A stretch of 11,799 bases of DNA, taken from Paraglomus occultum. Its lineage: Eukaryota > Glomeromycota > Glomeromycetes > Paraglomerales > Paraglomeraceae. The translations under genes and the position numbers were made by a program. The stretch's first letter is position 1, and each line of letters opens with the position of its first letter. This document shows, in pieces, positions 1 to 8,726 of this stretch. The stretch lies in assembly GCA_910592205.1 (NCBI GenBank), contig CAJVPJ010001164.1, forward strand, positions 1-11,799, in the 5' to 3' direction. The notes beneath the pieces were generated by a model. It saw nothing but the letters and a program-made list of their open reading frames with translations. It made no database searches and was not told the origin of the DNA.

Positions 1-1088
1 AGTGTTAGCGGGAGAGAGAAAACCGAGATCGCTATCGAACAAGATAAAATCACGGGCGATATAAAGGCACACAAGGCAGAAGGAAACGAAACGGTTATTG
101 AGAAGGCAGACGTATGTACGTTGGAGACCGAACAAACCGACCGGCCGACAATAGATGCGATTTTAGAAGTCGGTATGAAAGCAGATAACAAAAATGATTT
201 CCCCATGGAAAAGGAAATTGCAGAAAACGGAAACATGGTATCTGGCAATGATAGCAAACTGCATCTCGAAGCTATAGTCGACGGAGGAAATGCTATGTCG
301 ATAACAGAAAACGCCTCAGTTGCTCAAACGGAGCAATCTCGACTAGGAACCGAAACACAGAAAGAGAGTGACGTTGCCAAGCACGATGCATTAAGTCAAG
401 ATAACGTCGAGGTTATTGAAAAGGGATCAACTGTTGCCAACGAACAAGCGGTTGGTTCTCCACGGGAATCAACCTTTGAAAAGAAGAATGAGGAACAAAT
501 TATCGAGGATGAACGAGAAGAACAAGAAGAGCAAGAAGAAGTTAATATAGAAGAACTTTTGAAATATATTGATTTCTCTTACCTCGGTCCTACAATACTG
601 ATTCAAGTAAGTGGTTTGAAATTAATGGTTTACGATGTTTTGTACATTAATTGACACTTATTCGTTATCTGTTTCCTAATACGTAGATGAAACAATCGGC
701 CTTCATCCCACATCATATCCTTCTAGACGCAATGTCTCTCGTTCTCTCAGACGCCCTAGCACAACAAGCCCAAAGCGAGCAGAAGTCCCAATCCAAAACT
801 CACCGACAAGATTCGTCATCGTCATCGTCATCATCAGCACGTTATCAAAAAGAAATCAAGTGGCGTGAAGAGGCTGTGAGATGTATTCAAGATATGAAAC
901 AAGAGCTGGATATCTGTAGAGCAAGAGAGAAAAAACTAATAGAATCTCTGATGGAAGAGCGAAACAGAGCCGATGGGATCATGGTCGGATTGTTGAGACT
1001 TTTGATCATCGTGCTTATGAGTTATGGAATCTGGTATGTTTTCAGTCTGGCCATGGTTAGACTTCCCAAGGCTTTGAAGAGGTATTGA
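1..1088 (+). CDS. 3' part of an unrecognised gene: acidic protein with coiled coil and C-terminal membrane anchor
   Basis: Two exons are seen, 1-606 and 687-1088, joined in phase 0 across an 80-bp GT-AG intron. The frame is open from base 1, and the first in-frame ATG (175) has no special status, so the true start probably lies upstream and at least 335 residues are visible. The first ~180 residues are polar and low in complexity, rich in Glu, Lys, Asn and Gln, ending in a Glu/Gln-rich stretch (REEQEEQEEVNIEELL). After the splice comes a short hydrophobic helix, a Gln/Ser-rich region, an eight-Ser tract (813-836), a charged helix of about 43 residues that looks like a coiled coil, and a single hydrophobic segment (GLLRLLIIVLMSYGIWYVF) about 13 residues from the stop. 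This layout fits a tail-anchored membrane protein with a cytosolic N-terminus. I do not recognise the family and assign no function. The gene reality is well supported; the topology is inferred. Confidence 0.75.
607..686 (+). other. Spliceosomal intron of the tail-anchored protein gene
   Basis: The 5' splice site reads CAA|GTAAGT and the 3' site TACGTAG|ATG. Removing these 80 bases joins two open frames in phase 0; reading through would end the protein at the TGA at 652-654. A CTAAT at 676-680 or the TTGAC near 651-655 could serve as branch point. The consensus is strong, so I am confident of the intron. Confidence 0.8.
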
Positions 1089-1500
1089 AACAATGAGAGT
1101 TGTGAGGAAGAAAAGGAATGAGGGTTTTTCTTTCTTTAGAAGGCATATCTCGGGGGCAGTGGAAATTTTTTGTAATTTTATGTTTGTTCATTGCTTAACT
1201 GTAATTTTGCGCGAGGGGGATTTTTGGTCAATTAACAGAGTCTTTCCCTCTCCCAGTCCCTTACTCCTGCCTTACAACAAAATTACAGATGTAAAATAGT
1301 GTATTGTGGGTATTTGTATTGATCGATTATACAAGAATATATGAGTAGTATATCAGATGGGTATCAACGATCATTTTGTAAATATAGTTATGATTGTATT
1401 TTCTTTTTCCTTTTTATTTATCATTAGAATGAATCATTGTAGATACTCTTCATATATCAATAAATAATCAATGAAACATTGAAAAAAAAAAGCCACTTTC
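1089..1500 (+). terminator. 3' UTR with poly(A) signal
   Basis: After the TGA at 1086-1088 come about 370 bases of T-rich sequence and then AATAAA at 1459-1464, with a genomic A10 run at 1482-1491 shortly after. A cleavage site around 1475-1495 would fit a fungal 3' end. The short ORFs inside this stretch have no recognisable features. The A-run raises the possibility of internal priming in any cDNA mapped here. Confidence 0.5.
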
Positions 1501-2598
1501 GAATCGATGTGTTTGACTATTTGATTTATTATTATGGAGATGACGATTTACTTGCATTCTTTGCGAACAGTGGTGAGGAGATGTGCGTGTGTGGCGTTCA
1601 ACGTTCCATGAACCTGGAAGCTGGGAAGAAACGAGATACACAGAGTGACTTTGAGAATTGTGATTCAATCAAAGACGACTAACCCAAAGACAAATGGCCA
1701 TTCCCCTTCATATTCCCGATTGTCCTAGTGTAAGAAACGGATTCTCATTGACACATCTCAGATATTCACATATGTGGATAATCAAATTGGGGGGATATCC
1801 AAGTTGTAGTTCAAATTCACATGGGATTTCACAAAAATTCCCACAGCTCATGAAACGCTGTTAGTCTAACCGCATTCACTTCAGACTTTTTCTATCGAGT
1901 CAACATAGCTTTTAACAATTATGCCTTAAAAATATATATAGTAAAAGCATTATAAGGATAAACATGCTATAATACGCTTTTGAGTATTAATACGTCTTTT
2001 GGTTGATGGGAAATAATTAATAATGTCTTTCAGCTATTTGAGTTTGGGGTTTTCGAGCAGATCCGATAATCAATTTCTTATTGCTATTTCCAATTTTGTT
2101 TATGACACCACGATATTTACAGGAATGTGTCGCACAGCATATACAGTGATTTGTATATGCATAGTTTATTGGAAACCAATATAACATATAATCATAGTTG
2201 AATCGTCATATCATATATCTTATTTTGTTACATATATTGTAAATGATGGTATTTGAAATAACGTAATTTGACAAATCGAAGAACATCTTAATGAGATTTT
2301 TGACTTCCAAAGCCAGAGAGTGACATCTTCAATTAATATCTGAACTGTATTTGAACACACAAATTCCGAGCAGTCATAGACGAATAGTCGCTCGCCATAA
2401 AGTAGTGGTTTATATACTCGCTTGGCGGCCGTAGCGAGTCTGTGTGATTTGTGTTGGTGTTGTCATTAGAAGAGCCGAAATCACTGCTTGCTAATTATGG
2501 ATAAGTGAAAGGGGGAGATAATGTGAATATATATGTTTTACTAACAATAAGCGTGTCAGATATTCGATATAGGCCTAGTTATTTACGAAAACACAGCT
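1501..2598. other. Intergenic stretch, no gene seen
   Basis: This AT-rich stretch holds no convincing ORF on either strand. Two small hairpins are visible: GCATATACA / TGTATATGC at 2137-2145 and 2152-2160 (6-base loop), and ACTCGCT / AGCGAGT at 2416-2422 and 2433-2439 around a GC-rich loop. No tRNA or other RNA gene was recognised. If the zinc-cluster gene to the right has further exons they would have to lie here, but I see none. Confidence 0.5.
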
Positions 2599-2803
2599 GT
2601 CTCTTAGTTGAGGAGATTATGTCTCCGTTCTGGACTGAGACAATTGAGTCCTAGATCGAGTGTCTGGATTCGGAGCTGATACAGTTGAGTTCTCTAGCGA
2701 GCGCCTCGTCGTGAATAAAAGTTCCTCGCGTAGATACAGTTGAGTTCTCGGGCTGAGCGATTGAGTTCTGAACCGACGCACGTTCCGAACTCAGACACTA
2801 CAA
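2599..2803. repeat. Degenerate copy of the CTGAGAC/CAGTTCTGGACTG hairpin-rich repeat family
   Basis: The stretch contains the motif TTCTGGACTGAGACAATTGA at 2628-2647, two exact copies of GATACAGTTGAGTTCT at 2678-2693 and 2733-2748, and ends with CGAACTCAGACACTACAA, which matches the end of the copy at 6389-6452 (GAACTCAGACACCAAC). It is longer and more diverged than the other copies. The boundaries are approximate. It lies directly downstream of the zinc-cluster exon, which is on the minus strand. Confidence 0.6.
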
Positions 2804-3261
2804 GCAAAGTATTCTACCATAATAAACTACGATGTTGTAGCCTTTTCAACAATAGCAACAATAAATTATATATATATATATATATATTACATACCTTGAA
2901 TGCTGTTAAGATTATTACTGTTATAGCTGTCCGTTAACAATTTGTTTATGTTTTCCGGAAGAAGTTCGCCATTAAGTATCATGGCCCTATATCTAGCCTT
3001 CATTTCCTCTGGTAGAGTAGTTTTGTTGAGATTTTCCACGATTTTTGTAATTCTCTGTTGTCTCGACTGAATAATTTCTCTACGAGGTTGAGACCTGAGA
3101 CGATTCAGTCGAGGACTGAATGTGCATAGAAGCTTGTTGTTGTTCTGGCATGCAGTACACACGGGGCGCCCTGTACATTTTCTTTTTCGGCTCCTGCAAT
3201 CTAAACAAGCTAGATCGACGTTCTTACGTACGTTGCAGCATTTTCTGGAGAGAGCCGCCAT
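2798..3261 (-). CDS. Short Zn2Cys6 zinc-cluster protein, probably a truncated transcription factor
   Basis: The start is the ATG at 3261-3259 in a good context (CCAACATGGCGG). Cysteines at residues 19, 22, 29, 35, 38 and 46 have spacing C-x2-C-x6-C-x5-C-x2-C-x7-C, with the basic RSRKRK loop and the usual Pro before the fourth Cys (GRPVC). This is the fungal binuclear zinc cluster of Gal4-type DNA-binding regulators, so a nuclear DNA-binding role is likely. After it come a basic linker and a charged helical region (about residues 70-115). At codon 123 the sequence reads CAAG|GTATGT, a good 5' splice site at 2895/2894; reading through stops at 2887 after 124 residues. A possible acceptor (AAAAG at 2842) would give a 53-bp intron and a 14-residue tail ending at the TAG at 2800-2798. 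Either way the protein is far shorter than typical family members (hundreds of residues with a regulatory domain). No fungal regulatory domain was seen. The zinc cluster is secure; the 3' structure is not. Confidence 0.75.
2842..2894 (-). other. Possible intron of the zinc-cluster gene
   Basis: The donor is GTATGT at 2894-2889. The nearest acceptor that keeps the phase is AAAAG ending at 2842. The intron would be 53 bases, mostly TA repeat, with no clear branch point or pyrimidine tract. The donor is convincing; the acceptor is a guess, and a more distant one is possible. Confidence 0.35.
2867..2887. repeat. TA dinucleotide microsatellite
   Basis: About ten uninterrupted TA units lie just after the exon of the zinc-cluster gene (read on the minus strand), inside its presumed intron. 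Length polymorphism is likely. Confidence 0.95.
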
Positions 3262-6062
3262 GTTGGATTTCGGTAATAAGGTGGGAGGAAATGAGCGTTG
3301 AAGTAGTTATTGTTTTACAAAAGGAATGGTTAAAGTGTAGGGCAGCCGTGGCTAAGAAGGCTTTTCCTCTACCAAGGTTTCGTATTGCTTGCATCGTTGG
3401 TGCTGAAATAGTCATTTATATACAGTCCGGTTGCGATCTGCGTGAAGTAGTCGTTTTTGGAGTTCTGTATATGAGTGTTATCAAAGGAGAGGCGACTTAA
3501 GGTTTGGGGAGCCGAAATATTGTTACCAGTTTGGTTTTCGCTTGATTGTTCGTTACGTGTATTTGACTAAATATATGGACACTCAAGCACATATATGGAA
3601 ATCCAATTGTATATAATTAGTTACCTAGTTAGGTATCACGAAATCAATAGAAATCAGATGATAAAATAATTGTATAACTATTTAGCTGATAAATAATAGC
3701 GACTATGCAATAGACGTAAAGTGCATCTAGACATATCATGGACACAGCATCGATTTAATGTACTATTTCTCTGTATCAGTTTACAGAAACAAAGAATTTA
3801 CGCCACAACTGATAGATGGGAAACTCGATTTCCATTTACCCTTTTGGCTTGCTTTGCGCTGCTCTAGCGGCATTTTCGCAAAAACTACGGTTTGTGCATT
3901 GCGTAGATTGGGATGGGTTTGCTAATTATGCTGTAATGAGAATAGACTGTATAAAATATGTCGATACAAACTAGGCAACCATGTGCGTAGAGTATTACCT
4001 ATTGCAGTTATCCAGGAATTGATTCATTGGTCAGCATTGCTTGACAATTATAATTACGCAAACGTTGCGAAACCAGACTCGGGGTATTTGGTAAGCACAA
4101 TCGCAATAAATTCGAGGGATTAGTTACTACGATAACACGGTGGGCGAATAATATGCTTCGATAACACTTAGTTAATTGTTCGTTTACGTCTCACAGAATA
4201 TGAAACAAGAGAATTTTGGGGGGTAAGTTTCCCAAAAATCAGTGCAATGGTTCATTTAGTATTATATTACGTTTTATACTGTCTTGTAATGTCAACAGTA
4301 TTAAATTACGCACAGCAAGTATAATAAATTCTGCCGCATTGACAGCAAGAGTTGTGATTGTGTGTGAGGGAAAAATTCCATCCACCGTAAACAATACGAC
4401 AGAAAAGTACTGTTGAGCAACGTTTGTGACGCGAAGTATTGCGCCACAAGCTATTATGTTTATTTATTTAGAAATAGGTTTACAAAAACATTATTGTATG
4501 CTGTATGGCATAGCGTTTATAAATGTGTGCTAAGCAATTTTTTTTTCTGCATGTGTGACTAAATACAAACTTTGCTGCATACTTTCAACCTAATGTTAGT
4601 ATTAGTACAACCCTGGGTAATGCAGGTGCAAACCCGTGAATTGCATGCATGGCCCGTTCTATCTCGCTTCCAATCTTCTAATTCTCTCCCTAACCCACGT
4701 ATTTTTTCCATGCTAACAGCGCAAGATATATAATTTTCTAATAATATAAATGCAATGCAGAAGAGAACCACAATATTCAACGTAGCACATTCCTCACACT
4801 AATATTGACAGCAAGATTATACGTATAACAATAGCTTAGAATACGGGAAAGTCTACGAATATCTACCTCTATCTTATCTCTTCTATCTTATGAACTACCC
4901 GAGTCATACAGGCTAGTCTATCTATAGATTCATAGAATTTCAATTGTCGTGTGATACCAATTACCTAAATTATCTATATAATAAACATCCATAAATTCGG
5001 TGTCGGTAATAGTAAAGTTTTACAGAAGCATTTATATTTACTAACAAATTTCTACTTTTTCTGGTTTTTATCCGAATACCTGTCGTGATGTGAAATAATG
5101 TATTTGCATTTATTTATCATTTACCACAGTTGAGGCAGGTAGGGGTTGTTTGAAGCTTGATAACGCACGGGAAAATGTTCTCGGTTGCCCCGCTTGCAGA
5201 TATATACTAATTTTGTAACTTTACTGTTCACACAGCATTGCCATATTACTATGTCTGAGCTTACTATTTGTACAACAAAATTACGAAAGAAGAACGAGCA
5301 AGCGAAGCTGTTAAAATGGCATTAGTGTTGAAAATAATTTGCACTTGAGATAAATGTAATATAATTAAATGTATTTACGTCTAAGACATATAGCAAATTA
5401 AAAATAAATAAAATAGATTAATTCTCCACAATAGAACATAAAGCAAGTGAGATTTGCTATTTAAATTTAAAGTTGAAAGCATTCCGCTCGTCACATGGAA
5501 GAGATATTAGCTAAATCTGGAAAAAAGTGGGATATAACTTGTATTCATTTACTGTACTACTTATGCCATAGATACAGAATCATATAAGTATTGTTTAATT
5601 GCAACAGGCAAACGTTGTACAATTATTCTATTTTGCATAGATTGTTCGCGGACGGATGTCGGATAATAAAGACGGAATGATTTGTATCATCTTACTTTTG
5701 TCATTTTCGCAAACAATACCATTCCCATTGAACTACATTTTGGGTATAAAATGTTACAGCCCGAGGGGCTAATACTAAATTCGTTGTAAGGCAAACATAC
5801 GACAGGTTTAATAACAAGCTACGGAATGGATTAACTATCTGCAAAACAACCCGGATATTCCAGATTTTCTTTCGACGTAGTTTCAGAAAGTCACCAATAA
5901 TTTTTCTACTCCCAATACCTCCGTTTGGCATAGAGAGAGGGCAATCGCTATCACCAAATAGGTTTACTATAAGTTCAAAAGGACCGAGAAAGAATCAAAA
6001 CAGGTATAGAATGATAGTAAATTAACCAGTAAAAACGCCTGTGTACTTTAGTTTAATTAAGA
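3262..6062. other. Intergenic stretch of 2.8 kb, no gene seen
   Basis: Only short ORFs occur (76 codons or fewer), and several lack an ATG. The right-hand side of 3262 must hold the promoter of the zinc-cluster gene, but no clear TATA box or other motif was recognised. An imperfect palindrome with TTGTG / CACAA arms lies at 4424-4449. No RNA gene or transposase remnant was recognised. Confidence 0.5.
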
Positions 6063-6148
6063 TTTCAGTTCAGAATTCAGTAACTCAGCCTAAAACATAG
6101 TCGTCTTGGTCCAGAACTGAAACTATTCCAAACTGATGCACAGCTTGA
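6063..6148. repeat. Diverged copy of the hairpin-rich repeat family
   Basis: CAGTTCAGAATTCAGTAACT at 6066-6085 and GGTCCAGAACTGAAACTATT at about 6108-6127 resemble the CAGTCCAGAATTCAGTTGTC and AGTCCAGAACTGAGAC units at 7307-7343. The ends are worn and the borders approximate. Confidence 0.45.
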
Positions 6149-6388
6149 AACATTTGATGTTTGTCGTTACTGTTTATATTACATCAGCATGGTATCTAGG
6201 CTAAGTGGTTTCGTTTACAGAACGCATATAACTACATTTACTTTGTAAGCCTAAATACGTATTATTCAATAAATGCCAACGACAATTTACAGTACGCATT
6301 CAGCATGAGAAAATATTTACTGAGAAACACAAATACGCGCGTTCTAGTTAAAAGGGTTGACTTTGGAAAAATGATAAGCACGTCTTTA

Positions 6389-6452
6389 TGTTGTACCTCA
6401 GTTCGGAACCTGTCTCAGTTCTGGACTGAGACAACTGAACTCAGACACCAAC
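6389..6452. repeat. Short copy of the hairpin-rich repeat family (about 64 bp)
   Basis: It begins TGTTGTACCTCAGTT and ends GAACTCAGACACCAAC. The inner part CTCAGTTCTGGACTGAG forms a hairpin. It matches the reverse complement of the copy at 7219-7366, with the inner tandem units of that copy missing. The ATGT at 6388-6391 and 6453-6456 could be a target duplication, but it overlaps the end motif and is not decisive. Confidence 0.65.
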
Positions 6453-6882
6453 ATGTATACATACATTTAATTATTTAGCTATTATTAACGGGTATACTGA
6501 GTTTTTATAAACAAAAGCGTACACGTCTAACAATATTTAAAATACTAAGCGAGCTGTTGGAAGTGTTTGCTAATTACAGTATATCTAACTTATGCAAAAC
6601 GATGATGGTTCAGCATTAACGCATAGTTAATTCAACCATATAAATAAATAGCGGAATTTTTGATAAAAATCTTTGCTATTCTTGCTAGTTGCGTTGTATT
6701 TTTTCTCATGTTCTAAAATAACAGACGTATAGTAGCGATCATAAGTATCCGAACGGTTGTATTACCTAAACTTCTTAAAATTTCCAAGCGCAAAGGTTTA
6801 CGACACTGCCTAATTACACATAAAATTTCAGCTCGAGCGGATTCTCCAACAAATTTCCCAAACATCGAACATTTTGTATCGG

Positions 6883-6952
6883 ACTATACTATGCGATGTC
6901 AACCATAAAACTTCAAATTCATATCTCGACACTTTTCTAAACAAAATTTTGT
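6883..6952. repeat. Member of a diverged repeat pair (partner at 8175-8252)
   Basis: Both members share ACTATA, then ATAAA(A/G)(C/T)TTC, CAAA(A/T)TCATATCTC(A/G)AC and a C/T-rich end in the same order and orientation. The similarity is clear but imperfect. I do not recognise the family. It may be an old mobile-element fragment. Confidence 0.4.
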
Positions 6953-7218
6953 GTTCTTTTTTCTCTCTCTTTTATTCTTTGAACCAGCCGTAATATGTTT
7001 ATGATATATGGGCAAATTATAGCGTAATCGCTACTACGAAATGCAAATAAGCGTGCAACATGACGACTCTAAGAGTTATAATGCGCAGTTGTTTCCTTTT
7101 ATAGTAACAATAGTTTCATAATTCGACTAGATGTTCCAAAAACAATGTAGAGATAGCTTGGATAAGCAAAGAAAAAAAGGATTGAAAATCGATTAAAAAC
7201 ATGTAGAGATATGAGTTT

Positions 7219-7366
7219 GTTGTGTCTGAGTTCAGGACCTGTCTCAGTTCAGAACCCAGTCACTCAGTCCAGAACTCAGTTGTCTCAGTTCAGAACCCAG
7301 ACACGCAGTCCAGAATTCAGTTGTCTCAGTCCAGAACTGAGACAGGTTCCCAACTGAGGTACAACA
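7219..7366. repeat. Long copy of the hairpin-rich repeat family (about 148 bp), MITE-like
   Basis: The outer ends GTTGTGTCTGAGTTC (left) and AACTGAGGTACAACA (right) are roughly inverted. Between them, units of the form TCTCAGTTCAGAACCCAG and CAGTCCAGAACTCAGTTG alternate, so the piece is both internally repetitive and able to fold into nested hairpins. A 5-bp direct repeat AGTTT flanks it (7214-7218 and 7367-7371), as expected for a target-site duplication. It has no coding capacity and is therefore at most a non-autonomous element. Confidence 0.65.
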
Positions 7367-7469
7367 AGTTTAAGTTCGAATAAGCGAAATGTAGCATTAT
7401 TAATCTCGAGGTTTATTAAATTCTCTTCACAAAACAAACTGTCAGTTAATTTTACATTAATATAACTTA

Positions 7470-7610
7470 TTGTCCGGAGCAAAGCGAAGGACTATTACTT
7501 TCTACGCGCTATGAAAAAATTTCGGTTACATAAATTTCTGTCCTGGCACATAATCTCGACCAATAATTGTGATTGATAATCGAGATTGATAATGATGATA
7601 ATCACGTTAC
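7470..7610. repeat. Probable dispersed-repeat remnant with inverted motifs
   Basis: The segment begins TTGTCCGGAGCAAAGCGAAG, in which GTCC and GGAC are inverted, and ends with AT-rich inverted motifs: TCTCGA / TCGAGA at 7553-7558 and 7580-7585, and GTGATT / AATCAC at 7569-7574 and 7599-7604. It differs in composition from its surroundings. I recall similar sequence from Rhizophagus intergenic DNA, but this is memory and not a search. Confidence 0.35.
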
Positions 7611-7990
7611 ATACTAATAATGTAAAATATAAAATTAGCCTGATTGATTACTTGTAAATTATGTAAATTTTCGCTCCGAACTCACAACAGTTCCGTTCCT
7701 AGTAGTATCACGTTTACTATCTAAAAAAGAATACACAAGAAAAATCATCTTCTTAACTGGTGGCCATTGCAGGCAAAAATTTGCTTGCAAATTTTGACAT
7801 CATTTTTAGCTATGCCCTATTGTATTTTCATTTGATTTATTAATATAAAATTTTCTGTCTGGTGTTAAGTTAATACAATTAAAGTTACAGTGCACATAAT
7901 GAGACATGCATTATTAAACAAAACTTTTAATTGTTTCGTAATTTTACTAAACCTACTCAAATGCTTTTTAAATGGTTTTTATAAGTAATT

Positions 7991-8078
7991 ACACTGTATT
8001 ATAAATAGAGCGGTGATTATAATTTTTATCTGTCTTTAATTTACTCGACAGATAAAAATTAGCACCGGTATACAGTGT
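7991..8078. repeat. Nested palindromic element, MITE-like (88 bp)
   Basis: Three pairs of inverted arms nest on a common centre: ACACTGTAT / ATACAGTGT (7991-7999, 8070-8078), CGGTG / CACCG (8011-8015, 8063-8067) and AATTTTTATCTGTC / GACAGATAAAAATT (8021-8034, 8047-8060), with a 12-base loop. This is a near-complete foldback, too ordered to be chance. No clear target duplication was seen. The ACACTG/CAGTGT ends fit a small non-autonomous DNA transposon. Confidence 0.6.
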
Positions 8079-8174
8079 TCTCATACTTCTCTGTTTATAA
8101 GGCACAAGTTTTATTCGATCAGATTCTTTAGCAAGATTTTAAACATTCAAATAACATTAAAATATCTTACTTTT

Positions 8175-8252
8175 ACTATATTGCAATTTCGATCATAAAG
8201 TTCCAAAATCATATCTCAACGCCTTTCATATTTCAGTCCAAATTCTGTAAAG
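8175..8252. repeat. Second member of the diverged repeat pair
   Basis: It has ATAAAGTTCC, CAAAATCATATCTCAAC and GCCTTTC in the same order as the copy at 6883-6952. The family is unknown. Confidence 0.4.
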
Positions 8253-8726
8253 TTAGTTTATTATTATAGAATTTTGAATTATTCTTATGTAACTCACGTC
8301 TACAGATGCAAATAATTTGATGATGCTGATTAATAGCATGCGCATGTATAACACTTATTTTTTTTATTCGACCATATACATTCTAATTTCATATAAATAT
8401 ACCTCAAATTTATTCACTCAATATATTCTTATCTCCAACTTTTACAATTACAATCTCAATTCCAGTTATCTAACCTCATTTGTTTCCCCCAACATTTGTT
8501 CTGACTCTAATCCATTTGACCTATATTATTGAAAATCAACTATAATTTTTCCAGGTAATAAATTTGTTATGACTTGACCTTCTAGTCATGGTCTTAAATA
8601 TAAACATTTAATGCTAGCATGCCTTATTTTAACAACAAAAAACTTGTCACATTTTAAATTAATAAAAACTATCTCATTTCTACACCATATTACAAAAATG
8701 ATGTTTCCTGTCTACTATTACTCTTA
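8253..8726. other. Downstream flank of the kinase-Sel1 locus, no gene seen
   Basis: This AT-rich stretch contains one 71-codon plus-strand ORF (8317-8532), rich in Tyr, Asn and Ser with no recognisable domain, probably chance. TTTATT at 8363-8368 (AATAAA on the minus strand) is a weak candidate poly(A) signal for the broken kinase gene, about 360 bases past its last stop. Confidence 0.4.

Noticed and set aside
813-836. Eight-Ser tract as a possible frameshift or artefact
   Set aside because: It is a simple in-frame TCA/TCG run, common in disordered regions; the frame is kept on both sides.
1093-1299. 68-codon plus-strand ORF just after the first gene
   Set aside because: It lies in the 3' UTR before the AATAAA signal and has no recognisable features.
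1468-1682. Overlapping short ORFs on both strands near the A10 run
   Set aside because: They are short and mutually overlapping, and no family is recognised.
3120-3500. 126-codon plus-strand ORF opposite the zinc-cluster exon
   Set aside because: It overlaps the zinc-cluster coding strand, whose Cys pattern is clear; its own sequence shows no domain.
4559-4780. Minus-strand ORF that looks like a small secreted Cys-rich protein (hydrophobic start, six Cys after it)
   Set aside because: The frame begins at TTG, with a stop close upstream and no in-frame ATG before the hydrophobic part. Its first ATG lies after it, so no signal peptide would be made unless an unseen exon exists.
5701-5931. 76-codon minus-strand ORF with an ATG
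   Set aside because: No domain, no repeat and no splice or poly(A) context was seen; the length is within chance for this much sequence.
7285-7482. Minus-strand 65-codon ORF over the hairpin-rich repeat
   Set aside because: It starts at TTG and is made mostly of repeat sequence.
7219-8078. Possible CRISPR-like array, given repeated short motifs
   Set aside because: Units vary in length and sequence, there are no regular unique spacers, and the context is eukaryotic.
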